A DNA stretch of 64,000 nt from Hyphomicrobiales bacterium. Lineage in GTDB: Bacteria; Pseudomonadota; Alphaproteobacteria; Rhizobiales; Rhizobiaceae. The notes below the pieces were generated by a model that saw nothing but the letters and a program-made list of their open reading frames with translations, made no database searches and was not told where the DNA came from. Below are positions 34,250 to 42,749 of the stretch, piece after piece. Where the stretch lies: assembly GCA_900473185.1 (NCBI GenBank), contig UCKU01000003.1:44105-108104 (forward strand). Direction: 5' to 3'. A program made the translations under genes and the position numbers. Numbering within the stretch: the stretch's first letter is position 1; every line of letters begins with the position of its first letter.

Positions 34250-35239
34250 ATGCCATCTGAGACATCCGTGATCGATTGGCTGCTCGCCTCCGACCCCGCC
34301 ATCCGCTGGCAGGTGCTGCGCGATCTTCTGGATGCGCCTGAACCCGTCTGGTCCGCCGAACGGCAGAAGGTCGAGCGGGAGGGGTGGGGTGCCAGACTGT
34401 TGTCCTTTCAGGATGTCGATGGGCAATGGGCGGGCGGCTCGTTCCTGCCCAGCGATTTTACGCGTGAGGAATGGCAGGCGACCGGCCAGCCCTGGACGGC
34501 GACGAATTTTTCCCTGACGCAGCTTCGCGAATTCGGGCTCGATCCGCGCTCCGAGAGCGCGAAGAGAACTGTCGCGCTCATCGGCGCCAATTGCCGCTGG
34601 GACGAAGGCGGGCAGCCCTTCTGGGAGGGCGAGGTGGAGGAATGCATCAATGGCCGCACGGTTGGCGACGGCGCCTATTTCGGTGTCGATGTCTCGCCGA
34701 TCGTGGAAAGGCTGCTCGGCGAGCGGCAGTCGGATGGCGGCTGGAACTGCGAGCGGGCGAATGGCTCGATGCGCTCCTCCTTCCACACGACGATCAATGT
34801 GCTGGAAGGGCTGTTGGAATATGAGCGGGCAACCGGCGGCACGGAGCAATCGCGCGAGGCAAGACGGTCGGGCGAGGACTATCTGCTGGCGCGGCACCTG
34901 ATGCGGCGGCTCAGTACCGGTGAGCCGGTCGACGAAAAATTCATGCAGTTCCTGCATCCGAACCGCTGGCGCTTCGATGTGCTGCGGGCGCTCGATTACT
35001 TTCGCGCCTCAAGCCTGCTGACGGGAGCTGCGCCCGACATGCGGCTGAAAGAGGCAATCGAATACCTCCGCCTCCGGCGACTGGAGGATGGTCGCTGGCC
35101 GCTCGACTGGCGCGTGTCCGGCAGGGCCTGGTTCGTGATGGATGACGGCGAGGGAGAGCCCTCACGCTGGGTGACGCTCAGGGCGCTCAGAGTGCTGAAG
35201 TGGTGGGATGGCCGGCAGGTTGAACATGCCGTTGCGTGA
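34250..35239 (+). CDS. Squalene-cyclase/prenyltransferase-like alpha-alpha barrel protein
   Basis: A 329-residue soluble protein with QW-like repeats of the terpenoid cyclase toroid: FQDVDGQWAGGSF (about 46-58), ERQSDGGWNCERANG (about 160-174) and LRRLEDGRWPLDWR (about 277-290). The catalytic DXDD motif of squalene-hopene cyclase is not seen and the length is half, so it is not a true cyclase. Function unknown. AGGAG lies near the ATG; TTG at 34244 is an alternative. Confidence 0.75.
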   Translation: MPSETSVIDWLLASDPAIRWQVLRDLLDAPEPVWSAERQKVEREGWGARLLSFQDVDGQWAGGSFLPSDFTREEWQATGQPWTATNFSLTQLREFGLDPRSESAKRTVALIGANCRWDEGGQPFWEGEVEECINGRTVGDGAYFGVDVSPIVERLLGERQSDGGWNCERANGSMRSSFHTTINVLEGLLEYERATGGTEQSREARRSGEDYLLARHLMRRLSTGEPVDEKFMQFLHPNRWRFDVLRALDYFRASSLLTGAAPDMRLKEAIEYLRLRRLEDGRWPLDWRVSGRAWFVMDDGEGEPSRWVTLRALRVLKWWDGRQVEHAVA

Positions 35240-35280
35240 AGCCATTGTGACATCCGGCATTGTCTTGGGCAATCCGTGGT

Positions 35281-35661
35281 TTAGGCCGGTGTGCTGAAGG
35301 CCGAAAGCTTGGCATCGAACTCTTCCATCGTATCGAGAAACCAGCAGGTCGTGCCGCGATTGGCTTCAAGGACGAAGCTTTGCAGCGCGTTGCTGCCGGC
35401 GAGCTCTGCATCGATCCTGCCGATGATGGCGATACGAACCTTGTAGTTGACGAATTTCTGGATTGCAGCACCTGCAATGCCTGAGCGGAGCGTCAGGAAA
35501 CCCTCGGGCAGGCGGGCGACCGGCAGCACTACCCAATCGACGGCTTCACTGAGCGCGTGGCCGATCAAATCGTTGATGCCGCTTTCAGCCGATAACGGCT
35601 TGCCATCGGGATTGCGGAGGAGCACGCGAAAGCCGTGCGAGAGCCTGATATCATTGCTCAC
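35281..35661 (-). CDS. DUF4180 family protein
   Basis: A 126-residue alpha-beta protein matching DUF4180: INDLIGHALSEAVDWVVLPVARLPEGFLTLRSGIAGAAIQKFVNYKVRIAIIG and the terminal TTCWFLDTMEEFDAKL. STAS/phage-shock-like fold, unknown function. It follows the helix-turn-helix gene by 16 bases and is probably co-transcribed with it. Confidence 0.82.
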   Translation of the reverse strand: MSNDIRLSHGFRVLLRNPDGKPLSAESGINDLIGHALSEAVDWVVLPVARLPEGFLTLRSGIAGAAIQKFVNYKVRIAIIGRIDAELAGSNALQSFVLEANRGTTCWFLDTMEEFDAKLSAFSTPA

Positions 35662-35677
35662 GGAATGTCCTTTCCGG

Positions 35678-36100
35678 TCAGCGGAGCGCCTTCAGATAAG
35701 CGTCCAGGCTGTTCAACAGTTCCGCCGTATCCGACGGCGTACCGATCAGGATGAATTTCTGGAGTTGCCGTTCCGCATCATAGGCGGCGTTGAACTGCAT
35801 GGCGTGCGGCCGGCGATGCCGCGAGATCAGCATGGCCTGCATCAGCACCGTCAGGCGGTTCGACATTTCGGCGGAGAGATCGGGCACCTCGACGACGCTG
35901 GTGACATAGACCTCGGCCTGCGGGGCCGGGGCGCTGTTGCTGACACCGGCAAAGGCTTCGAGGTCGGAGCGCAGGATGCGGTAGGATTTGCCGATGCGCG
36001 TGGCGCGCAAACGCTCTTCGCGGATCAGCCGCAGCACGGTCTTCGGGTGCAGTTTCAGGCGCTCGGCCGCCTGTTCAGCAGTGTAGAACTCTTCCGACAT
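35678..36100 (-). CDS. Excisionase/MerR-type helix-turn-helix regulator
   Basis: A 140-residue protein with an N-terminal excisionase-family winged helix (EFYTAEQAAERLKLHPKTVLRLIREERLRATRIGKSYRILRSDLEAF, about 4-50). A C-terminal domain of about 80 residues probably dimerises or senses. Not linked to an integrase, so a regulator rather than a phage excisionase. Divergent from the PPOX gene; phased GAATAAT repeats lie between. Start ATG 36100 or 36112. Confidence 0.85.
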   Translation of the reverse strand: MSEEFYTAEQAAERLKLHPKTVLRLIREERLRATRIGKSYRILRSDLEAFAGVSNSAPAPQAEVYVTSVVEVPDLSAEMSNRLTVLMQAMLISRHRRPHAMQFNAAYDAERQLQKFILIGTPSDTAELLNSLDAYLKALR

Positions 36101-36134
36101 GATCCGTATCATTCTCTATCATGATTTTCATTTC

Positions 36135-36162
36135 GAATAATAAGGAATATTTTGGAATAATA
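36135..36162. repeat. Three GAATAAT-like repeats with exact 10-bp period
   Basis: GAATAATA at 36135-36142, GAATATTT at 36145-36152 and GAATAATA at 36155-36162 repeat with one helical-turn spacing in an AT-rich island between the helix-turn-helix regulator and PPOX genes. An inverted ATATTC follows at 36170-36175. Likely binding sites of the adjacent regulator. Confidence 0.6.
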
Positions 36163-36248
36163 TAGATCAATATTCGCCTTGATGAGGATCAATGCGGAAT
36201 GCCCGATAGCCGCACATGCTTCAGCCATCAAACCGAACGGAGCGAGCC

Positions 36249-36701
36249 ATGGATGAAGCGATCAGGAAGACGATCCAGGCGATACTGGATGGGCAACGGA
36301 TCATGAGCGTTGCAACGCTCCGGCCAGACGGCTGGCCGCAGGCGACGACGGTTGGCTACGTCAATAACGGGCTGACGCTCTATTTCCTCTGCGGCCGGGA
36401 CAGCCAGAAGGCCGCCAATCTGGCGCGGGACAACAGGATGTCGCTGACGATCAACCCGGATGCCGGCCAGTTGATGCAGATCACCGGCCTGTCGATGGCC
36501 GCGCATGCCGAGAAGGTGGAAGACCCTGACGAGGCCGACAAGGTGCTCCAGCTGATGCCGGCGAAATATCCGGTTCAGCAGGGTCTGGCGATTGCCATGC
36601 CGACGCGGGATCAGATCTGCATCTTCCGCGTCGTGCCGAAGGTGATTTCGGTGCTCGATTATTCCAAGGGGTTCGGGCACGCCGATCTCGTCACGCTCTG
36701 A
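36249..36701 (+). CDS. Pyridoxamine 5'-phosphate oxidase (PPOX) family flavoprotein
   Basis: A 150-residue split-barrel protein: MSVATLRPDGWPQATTVGYVNNGLTLYFLCGRDSQKAANL is the FMN/F420-binding core typical of the PPOX superfamily. The terminal IFRVVPKVISVLDYSKGFGHA closes the barrel. Substrate unknown; such proteins bind flavin or heme and act on small molecules. GGAG precedes the ATG at 36249. Confidence 0.87.
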   Translation: MDEAIRKTIQAILDGQRIMSVATLRPDGWPQATTVGYVNNGLTLYFLCGRDSQKAANLARDNRMSLTINPDAGQLMQITGLSMAAHAEKVEDPDEADKVLQLMPAKYPVQQGLAIAMPTRDQICIFRVVPKVISVLDYSKGFGHADLVTL

Positions 36702-36751
36702 TGCGGCGTGCGGCGCAGAGGCGCGGCAACCTGCTGTTGACGGCGTGAAGG

Positions 36752-37609
36752 TCAGGCGCCCTTGGCGACCTTGGCAGCGCCCCAGAGCGAGCCGGGATTG
36801 GCACGGTTGGGATGGAGCGCCAGCATGGCGTCGAACAGTTCTCGCGCTGTTACCGTCTCCAGCTCAAGCCTGTTGAAATCGCGCAGATATTGCTGCGTCT
36901 CGCTGATGATATCAGGATCGTCGTCATTTTCGGGGATCTTGTGGCCGGCGACGACGGCCTTCGGCCTCAGCTCTTTCAGCCTGTCCAGCGTTTCGATCCA
37001 GTGCAGCCGGCTCTCGCGCGTGGTTTCGCCGAGGTAGCAGTGGATGCCGTTATAGACGACGTCGCCGCCGACGATCAGCCCAATCGAGGGAACGTGGAGC
37101 GCGGTCGAGTGCGACATGTCGGTATGGCCGGCATCGATCGGGATCAGCTTGTGGCCTTCGAGATCCAGGTCCGCTGCTTCAAGGACATCGGCGACAGCCA
37201 TGTTCTCGGCGATCTCGCCAGGGAAGAGTTTGCGCCAGAAGCCGTCGAGCATGTCGGGTGCGCTCTGGCGGCGCATCGCCTCCACCACATCCGATACGGC
37301 ATAGGCCTTCGCATCGGGGAAGCGTTTCAGCAGAGAGCCGATACCGAAGAAGTGGTCACCGTGACCATGGGTGATGTAGATCGTCTTAAGCCGCTTGCCG
37401 CTCGCTTCCACCCAGTCGGCGAGCGTCTTTGTCTGCGGTTCGGTCAGGAAGGTATCGACGAGCACGGCATCGCGTTCGCCCGAGATCAGCGTGGCAGAAT
37501 TGGCGACCCACTGAAGGGATGGATCGCCAGCCGGCACATCACGACTAAGGCCGGGGCGGCGGATTGTCAGGACATCATAGCGCAGGCTGGAAGTGGGGCT
37601 TGAGGTCAT
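36752..37609 (-). CDS. MBL-fold metallo-hydrolase
   Basis: A 285-residue metallo-beta-lactamase fold enzyme: THGHGDHFF (near residues 79-87, the HxHxDH motif), IDAGHTDMSHST (near 157, metal His), GGDVVYNG (metal Asp) and VVAGHKIP (His near 222). Cytoplasmic, no signal peptide. Substrate unknown. Divergent from the TetR gene at 37732, probably its repressor. Confidence 0.9.
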   Translation of the reverse strand: MTSSPTSSLRYDVLTIRRPGLSRDVPAGDPSLQWVANSATLISGERDAVLVDTFLTEPQTKTLADWVEASGKRLKTIYITHGHGDHFFGIGSLLKRFPDAKAYAVSDVVEAMRRQSAPDMLDGFWRKLFPGEIAENMAVADVLEAADLDLEGHKLIPIDAGHTDMSHSTALHVPSIGLIVGGDVVYNGIHCYLGETTRESRLHWIETLDRLKELRPKAVVAGHKIPENDDDPDIISETQQYLRDFNRLELETVTARELFDAMLALHPNRANPGSLWGAAKVAKGA

Positions 37610-37680
37610 TGCGGCAATTCCTTGGAAAATTTGAAGTTAAGGCGGCTGAGTGGGCGGGAAAACCCTTGATTTTTGTGGTT

Positions 37681-37706
37681 AGACAATAATATATGACCAG
37701 TCGTCT
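37681..37706. promoter_or_regulatory. Candidate TetR operator
   Basis: The core GAC-CA-GTC (37695-37702) is palindromic and resembles NemR-type boxes. Outer AGAC (37681-37684) and GTCT (37703-37706) are also inverted. It lies 25 bases before the TetR start in the divergent MBL/TetR region. Confidence 0.45.
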
Positions 37707-37731
37707 TTAATTATTCAAGAGTGAAACGAAC

Positions 37732-38352
37732 ATGGAAAAGCCGGCCCGCCGCGGCCCCAAGCCGAATATGCAAATGAGGGAGAAACTCATCGAGGCGGGT
37801 CTGAAGGAGATCCATGCCAATGGGTTTGCCGCGACCGGCATCCAGAAGATCGTCGATGACATCAAGGTGCCGAAGGGCTCCTTCTACAATTATTTCGACA
37901 GCAAGGAGGCTTTCGGAGCGGAGGTTTCCGATCGCTATTCCGAGCAGGCTCTTGCCCGGCTCGTCAGCTTTCTTGCCGATGCCGGCAAACCGCCCCTTCG
38001 CCGCCTCAAGGCCTATTTCGACGATCGCGCCGCATCATTTGCCTTGAGAGGTCATACGCAGGGCTGCGTGCTCGGCAATTTCAGTGCCGAGACGGTCGAC
38101 CATAGCGAGTTGATCCGTCAGCATGTGGCAGCGCATTTCAGCCGCTGGAGCGAGGTGATTGCGGCCTGCCTGGCCGAAGCGCAGAGAGACGGCACACTAG
38201 CCGGCGAGCTGCCGGTCGGGGCGCTTGCTGATTTCATCCTGAACAGCTGGGAGGGCGCGCTTCTGCGCATGCGCGCCGAGCGCAGCGGAGCGCCGCTCGA
38301 GATATTCAAGCAGATGGTCTTCGACACGCTACTGCATGGCAAGGCGCATTGA
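37732..38352 (+). CDS. TetR family regulator (YcdC/AcuR-like)
   Basis: A 206-residue TetR protein with a helix-turn-helix at about residues 15-62 (LIEAGLKEIHANGFAATGIQKIVDDIKVPKGSFYNYFDSKEAF). Its effector domain contains GCVLGNFSAETVDHSELIR, characteristic of the NemR/AcuR group, whose members often sense electrophiles through cysteine; here C88 is in the RGHTQGCVLG segment. Divergent from the MBL hydrolase. Confidence 0.92.
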   Translation: MEKPARRGPKPNMQMREKLIEAGLKEIHANGFAATGIQKIVDDIKVPKGSFYNYFDSKEAFGAEVSDRYSEQALARLVSFLADAGKPPLRRLKAYFDDRAASFALRGHTQGCVLGNFSAETVDHSELIRQHVAAHFSRWSEVIAACLAEAQRDGTLAGELPVGALADFILNSWEGALLRMRAERSGAPLEIFKQMVFDTLLHGKAH

Positions 38353-38500
38353 AGCCTATTTACCTCGGTTAAGGAGAAATTTCCGCTCCGGTTCGGGCAT
38401 TTACCATCTTTGCCGACGTCACAGATCGGCAATAGTTCCAGCTTAATTCGGACATGTTCGGGCTGAAGTTTCCGGCATCGAGACGCGGGCGAGGGATCAG

Positions 38501-38896
38501 ATGCCGGGCATTCTCATTGCAACCCTGTTGGCGACTGTTTCGGCCAAGGCGCCGATGGAATATGCCAGCGGCGCTCTTCTCTTTTCGGATTGTGGCGGTT
38601 CGCGGCAGTTCGTCACCGGCTATGTTTCCGGCTGGCTCGACAAATGGAACCGTGATGAGTTTCTTGCGCGCCGCGCGCTCGCCGATGCAATCCACCGTCC
38701 GGAGGCTATGGTCAACTTCGCTCGTTTGGGCAATGGGATCGGCATGAATATCTGCCTGCCGCCGGGCGCGACGGCCATCGTCATAGGCGACATGCTCTGC
38801 CGCTTCCTGCAGGACAATCCCGACGTCCGCGGGGGCGAGGGCGACGAGCTGCTGATGACCGTCATCTTCCGCCGCTACAATTGCCGGGCGCAATAG
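38501..38896 (+). CDS. Small exported Rap1a/Tai-like protein
   Basis: A 131-residue protein with a short N-terminal hydrophobic lead (MPGILIATLLATVSAKA). The body resembles the Rap1a/Tai family: FVTGYVSGWLDKW, then ICLPPGATAIVIGDMLCRFLQDNP, then a final Cys (RRYNC). The family includes type VI effector-immunity proteins but also many stand-alone periplasmic proteins; no type VI genes are nearby. Three or four cysteines probably pair. Confidence 0.65.
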   Translation: MPGILIATLLATVSAKAPMEYASGALLFSDCGGSRQFVTGYVSGWLDKWNRDEFLARRALADAIHRPEAMVNFARLGNGIGMNICLPPGATAIVIGDMLCRFLQDNPDVRGGEGDELLMTVIFRRYNCRAQ

Positions 38897-38899
38897 GCG

Positions 38900-39337
38900 T
38901 CAGGCATTGCTGACAAGGATCGCGCCGCCGATGATAAGCAGGGTGCCGGCAGAGAGTTTCATGAGATTCACCTCAGCAGCCTCTCCCAGAAACACCGCGC
39001 CGACGGCCAGCGTCACCAGCACGTTGCAGCTCCAGATCGGCGCGAGTTTGGAGACCGGCACGCCGTAGGCAAAGAGCGCAAAACTGATGAGGCCAGTGCC
39101 GAGGGCGAAACAGAGGCCTGCAATGGCGGCAAAGCCGATGCCTTCCGCCGTCCAGGGCGCGGTGCGCCAGATCAGGGCGGAGATCCCGCCGGCTACCGCG
39201 AGCGTCAGGCCAAAGGCGATGAGATAGGCGGAGGAGCCGGCGCCCGATACGGCGCTCTGCTTCTGGAAAATAGCGGTAATGCCCCAGAGAATGGCGGGGG
39301 CCACGCCGCCGACGAACAAGGGCCAGAATGCCGTCAT
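38900..39337 (-). CDS. EamA/DMT-type half-transporter
   Basis: A 145-residue membrane protein with about five hydrophobic segments (PLFVGGVAPAILWGITAIF, YLIAFGLTLAVAGG, GIGFAAIAGLCFALGTG, LAPIWSCNVLVTLAVGAVFLGE, LMKLSAGTLLIIGGAILV). It corresponds to one EamA repeat, half of a usual drug/metabolite transporter, so it would need to dimerise. No partner half is adjacent. Substrate unknown. Confidence 0.82.
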   Translation of the reverse strand: MTAFWPLFVGGVAPAILWGITAIFQKQSAVSGAGSSAYLIAFGLTLAVAGGISALIWRTAPWTAEGIGFAAIAGLCFALGTGLISFALFAYGVPVSKLAPIWSCNVLVTLAVGAVFLGEAAEVNLMKLSAGTLLIIGGAILVSNA

Positions 39338-39494
39338 GATAAAACTCCTGCCGCACCGGACACGCTGAGGCCTTCAGAGAAGGCGATCGGGATGTGGTGC
39401 CACCAGACTAGGAGTTTCTTCTTGTTCTTTGTGGTCTTGTTGTTTTGCTGAAAGTTTGCAGATTCACTCGCCGCCATCAAGCGGCTGATTGGCG

Positions 39495-39932
39495 TCAGCC
39501 TGTCTTGCCGGCCTTGGCGGAAGCCATGGCGATCTCGCCGATCTCGGCCAGCGCCACCTTCTGGAATTCCCGCTCCAGCGTCTGCTCGGCGCTTTGAAAG
39601 GCGCGCTGCAGCTTGGCATTAGCGGCGCGCTCGACCGGGCAGGAAGGGTGATCGTTGGAGAGCGGAGCGTCGAGAATCGTTTCGCCTTGCAGGGCGCGTT
39701 GTACATCCAGGATGGTAATCTCCGTGAGCGGCCTTGTCAGCGACCAGCCGCCGCCGCGGCCGCCCTCGGATTCGACGATGCCGTACTGACGCAGAGACGC
39801 CATGGTGCGGCGAACGACGACAGGGTTGGTGTTCAGCATTTGCGCGATGCGCTCAGAAGTTTCCCTGCCGCCCAGCAATCCCATGTGAACGAGAACGTGG
39901 ATCATCCGCGCCAGTCTTCCGTCTTGTCGCAT
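39495..39932 (-). CDS. Rrf2 family transcriptional regulator
   Basis: A 145-residue Rrf2 protein with a winged helix at about residues 8-70 (SERIAQMLNTNPVVVRRTMASLRQYGIVESEGGRGGGWSLTRP). Only one Cys is present (SCPVER), so the three-Cys iron-sulfur site of IscR/NsrR is absent. It is probably a cluster-independent member such as YwgB/CymR types. Divergent from the alpha/beta hydrolase gene, with a perfect dyad 17 bases upstream. Confidence 0.9.
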   Translation of the reverse strand: MRQDGRLARMIHVLVHMGLLGGRETSERIAQMLNTNPVVVRRTMASLRQYGIVESEGGRGGGWSLTRPLTEITILDVQRALQGETILDAPLSNDHPSCPVERAANAKLQRAFQSAEQTLEREFQKVALAEIGEIAMASAKAGKTG

Positions 39933-39949
39933 CTGCGCCTCTCTATAGC

Positions 39950-39966
39950 GTAACAGATAGTGTTAC
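39950..39966. promoter_or_regulatory. Perfect dyad, likely Rrf2 operator
   Basis: GTAACA (39950-39955), GATAG, TGTTAC (39961-39966) lies 17 bases upstream of the Rrf2 ATG. A related GTAAC half-site occurs near 40005. The symmetry and location suit autorepression plus control of the divergent hydrolase. Confidence 0.6.
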
Positions 39967-40088
39967 AGTCTATTGACTTCCGGTCCCTGCCAAGTATGTT
40001 TCTGTAACGTAAAAAGATACGGAATTAAAGATTCAAATCGTCTAGGCGCGGTCTTTTCGGCCGTGTGGTTATTTTCGAGGAGGCAGAG

Positions 40089-41060
40089 ATGCAGCAGCGC
40101 ATGATCGAAACCGGAACAATCAAGATGCGCATCCTTGAGGCCGGCGAGGGGCCGCTGGTGCTCTTCTGCCACGGATTTCCGGAGACGTCGCATGCCTGGC
40201 GCCATCAGATAGCGGCATTGGCCGAGGCGGGCTTCCATGCCGTGGCGCCCGATATGCGCGGTTATGGCGGAACGCAAAGCCCGGAAGAGACAGGCGCCTA
40301 TACGATGTTCGATCTCGTGGCCGACATGGTGGCGCTTATCGATGCCCTTGGGAATGAGAAGGCGGTCATCGTCGGCAACGACTGGGGTGCGACGGTCGCC
40401 TGGCAGGCGGCGCTGATGCGTCCGGACCGGTTTCGCGGCATTGTCGCCATGAGCGTGCCAATGATGGGCCAGCCGCCCGTGCCGCCGACGAAGATCTTTC
40501 CCGCGACACCGGATCATCTGCTCTACGTGCTCTATTTCCAGCAGCCGGGAGTGGCGGAAGCCGAATTCGGGCGAAATGTGAAACTCACACTGCGTAAGAT
40601 CTATAGTGCCGCCAGCGGCGAGGCGGGTGCGCGACTGCCGGGCGACGGAACGCCCAATCCGTTCGGCATGGTGTCGCGCGCATCGGGTCTGCTTGCCGAT
40701 CTGCCCTACGTCGAAACATTACCCGCATGGCTGCCGCAGGCCGATCTCGAAGCCTTTGCCGCTGCATTCGAGGCATCAGGCTTTCGCGGCGGGCTGAACT
40801 ATTATCGCAACCTCGATCGAAACTGGGAATTGCAGAAGGCTCTCACAGGACTGAAGGTCGAAGTTCCCGCGCTGTTCATGGCCGGCGAACGCGATACAGG
40901 CCTTGCGATCCCCGGAATGCGGCAGATTATCGATGCCATGCCGGCGCTGGCGCCTGGCCTGAGAACGACACAGTTCGTACCCGCTGCGGGCCATTGGCTG
41001 CCGCAGGAGCAGCCGGAGATCGTCAGCCGCGCAATTATTGATTTCGTGCGGGGCTTGTGA
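40089..41060 (+). CDS. Alpha/beta hydrolase (epoxide hydrolase-like)
   Basis: A 323-residue enzyme: oxyanion motif HGFPETSHAWRHQ (near residue 27), RGYGGTQSP, and nucleophile elbow GNDWGA with Asp near residue 99, which is diagnostic of epoxide or haloalkane hydrolases rather than esterases. The general-base His lies in AAGHWLPQEQP near 300. Converts epoxides to diols; physiological substrate unknown. Divergent from Rrf2. Confidence 0.9.
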   Translation: MQQRMIETGTIKMRILEAGEGPLVLFCHGFPETSHAWRHQIAALAEAGFHAVAPDMRGYGGTQSPEETGAYTMFDLVADMVALIDALGNEKAVIVGNDWGATVAWQAALMRPDRFRGIVAMSVPMMGQPPVPPTKIFPATPDHLLYVLYFQQPGVAEAEFGRNVKLTLRKIYSAASGEAGARLPGDGTPNPFGMVSRASGLLADLPYVETLPAWLPQADLEAFAAAFEASGFRGGLNYYRNLDRNWELQKALTGLKVEVPALFMAGERDTGLAIPGMRQIIDAMPALAPGLRTTQFVPAAGHWLPQEQPEIVSRAIIDFVRGL

Positions 41061-41127
41061 CGGGCTCTATCTTTTGAATCTACGCATCAGGCTTTCCGAA
41101 AATCAATTTCAATTTTCGGGCCGATGC

Positions 41128-41973
41128 TTAGCGCCCGTCTTCCAGCATCCGGTCGAGAACGGCGATCAGTTCCTGGCTGCCATTACGGTCGTCGGCGATG
41201 GTCTGGAAGACGCCGGCCATGCCCTTGAAGATCAGGGCGGCGGGATCGTCAGGCCCCAGGAATTCGGAGATCTCGTCCATTTCCGCAACCCAGCGATAGG
41301 CTTTCGGAAACATGTCCGGGATGGATTGGCGCAAGCGCATCAGATGCTCGGCCTGGCTTTCGGCCAGTTCCACCTTCAGCGCCTCACTGGCGCCGTTGCG
41401 GGAAGCAGCCAGCAGCATGGCGGCGGAGAGGCCGGTGATGCCCTTGTTGATGCCGGCGTAGCACATCTTCAGTGCAGAGGCGGCTCCAACAGGGCCTTTC
41501 ACGGTGCGGATCTTCAGGCCGAAGCGGGAGAGGAGATCAGGTTCGCCGGCGAGATCGCCGCTGAGGCAGACGACCGGGCCGGCCTTGCCGGGAACCGGCG
41601 GCCCGCCGATGATCGAGCCGTCGATTACCTTGGCGCCTGTGGAAGCGAGGCCTGCGGCCAGCTTTTCCATGGTCTTCGGGCTGATGGCGTTAAGATCCAC
41701 GAAGGGCGGTTTCTTGCTGCTGTCGCGCAGCACCGGTGCAATGAGATCCGCAACCTTCTGCGCTTCGGCCGGCGGAACGATGGAGAGGATGATATCGGCC
41801 TCGGCGAATGCCGAAAGCGAAGTGGCGGCGAGGCCCATTGCGCGGGCGCGTTCGATCGTCGCTTCACTGCGTCCATCGAGAAAGGTGATGACCTTGGCGC
41901 CGGACTCGGCGAGGCGGCGGCCGACAGCGCTGCCCATGGCACCGGCGCCGAACAATGCAATGGTGGTGGACAT
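41128..41973 (-). CDS. NAD(P)-dependent beta-hydroxyacid dehydrogenase-like protein
   Basis: A 281-residue protein with a Rossmann start (TTIALFGAGAMGSAVGRRLAESG) and VDLNAISPKTMEKLAAG. The DUF1932-type C-terminal domain (ALKMCYAGINKGITGLSAAMLLAA) is found in 6-phosphogluconate dehydrogenase-like proteins. K168 in the ALKMCYAG helix is at the catalytic Lys position. Substrate unknown. The start at 41973 leaves out an unlikely 21-residue extension. Confidence 0.87.
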   Translation of the reverse strand: MSTTIALFGAGAMGSAVGRRLAESGAKVITFLDGRSEATIERARAMGLAATSLSAFAEADIILSIVPPAEAQKVADLIAPVLRDSSKKPPFVDLNAISPKTMEKLAAGLASTGAKVIDGSIIGGPPVPGKAGPVVCLSGDLAGEPDLLSRFGLKIRTVKGPVGAASALKMCYAGINKGITGLSAAMLLAASRNGASEALKVELAESQAEHLMRLRQSIPDMFPKAYRWVAEMDEISEFLGPDDPAALIFKGMAGVFQTIADDRNGSQELIAVLDRMLEDGR

Positions 41974-42050
41974 TGACGGATGAGACCTCTTTGGCGGGGA
42001 TGCCGGAACACTAGGGCCTGAGGGGCCGTGCTGCAAGGCGGATGCGGCTG

Positions 42051-42749
42051 TTAGTCCCGCATCCTGAGCTCATCCGTCTGCATCTGCAGGGAGCCGAGTG
42101 TCTCAAGGAAGCTCATGCCGAGCAGGCTCTGGTCGAGCCTTCCATCTTCGGCGACCGACGCGGCGACATTGCTGCGCACGATTGGGCCGATCGCGACCTG
42201 GTCGAGGGTGACGGGGGCTGCGCGGGCGCGGCCATTGGCGGTCATCACTGTCATGGAATAGGTGAGCTGCTTCGGATCGATGCCGATGCGCAGTGCATCT
42301 GCATGCGAGAGCGCCACCATGCTGGCGCCGGTATCGACCAGCATCGGTACCGATTGGCCGTTGACCGAGACCTCGGCTTCGAAATGGCCGTTCAGCATCT
42401 TGTGGACGATGACTTCCTGCCCGCCCTCGCTGGTCGTAACCACCACGGCGCGGCCGGGCACGAGGCCGGCGAGCAGGCGATTGCCGACGGCCGTCGCATC
42501 CTGGCGGTAAAGGTAGGCGGTGGCGAGCGCCAGGATGATAACGAGCCAGATCATCAGTTGGCGCAGGGTCTGGCCGATATTCTGGCGGCTGCCCCAGATG
42601 CCGGCCGCCAGCATGAGAGCAATTGGTAGCAGGTAGACGAAGCGGCCGAAATCGTCGCTTTCAAGGCCCATGATGCGGCTCTGGTCATTGTTGAGAAGCA
42701 GGACGGCAAGGCCGATGACAATGACGGCAAGCAGGAGGATGAGGCGCAT
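42051..42749 (-). CDS. Membrane-anchored retropepsin-like aspartic protease (TIGR02281)
   Basis: A 232-residue protein. Hydrophobic segments lie at about 2-20, 37-55 and 63-82, followed by a periplasmic clan AA aspartic protease domain with active-site PMLVDTGASMVALS (D138) and hydrophobic flanks (LLGMSFLETLG near the end). Works as a dimer, one Asp per chain. Function in rhizobia unknown. Its ATG overlaps the DUF1289 stop (TGATG). Confidence 0.88.
   Translation of the reverse strand: MRLILLLAVIVIGLAVLLLNNDQSRIMGLESDDFGRFVYLLPIALMLAAGIWGSRQNIGQTLRQLMIWLVIILALATAYLYRQDATAVGNRLLAGLVPGRAVVVTTSEGGQEVIVHKMLNGHFEAEVSVNGQSVPMLVDTGASMVALSHADALRIGIDPKQLTYSMTVMTANGRARAAPVTLDQVAIGPIVRSNVAASVAEDGRLDQSLLGMSFLETLGSLQMQTDELRMRD

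Noticed and set aside
34079..34957. Upstream extension of the LysR frame, which would make a 599-residue protein
   Set aside because: The extension is antisense to the squalene-cyclase-like gene; LysR proteins begin at the helix-turn-helix near 34078.
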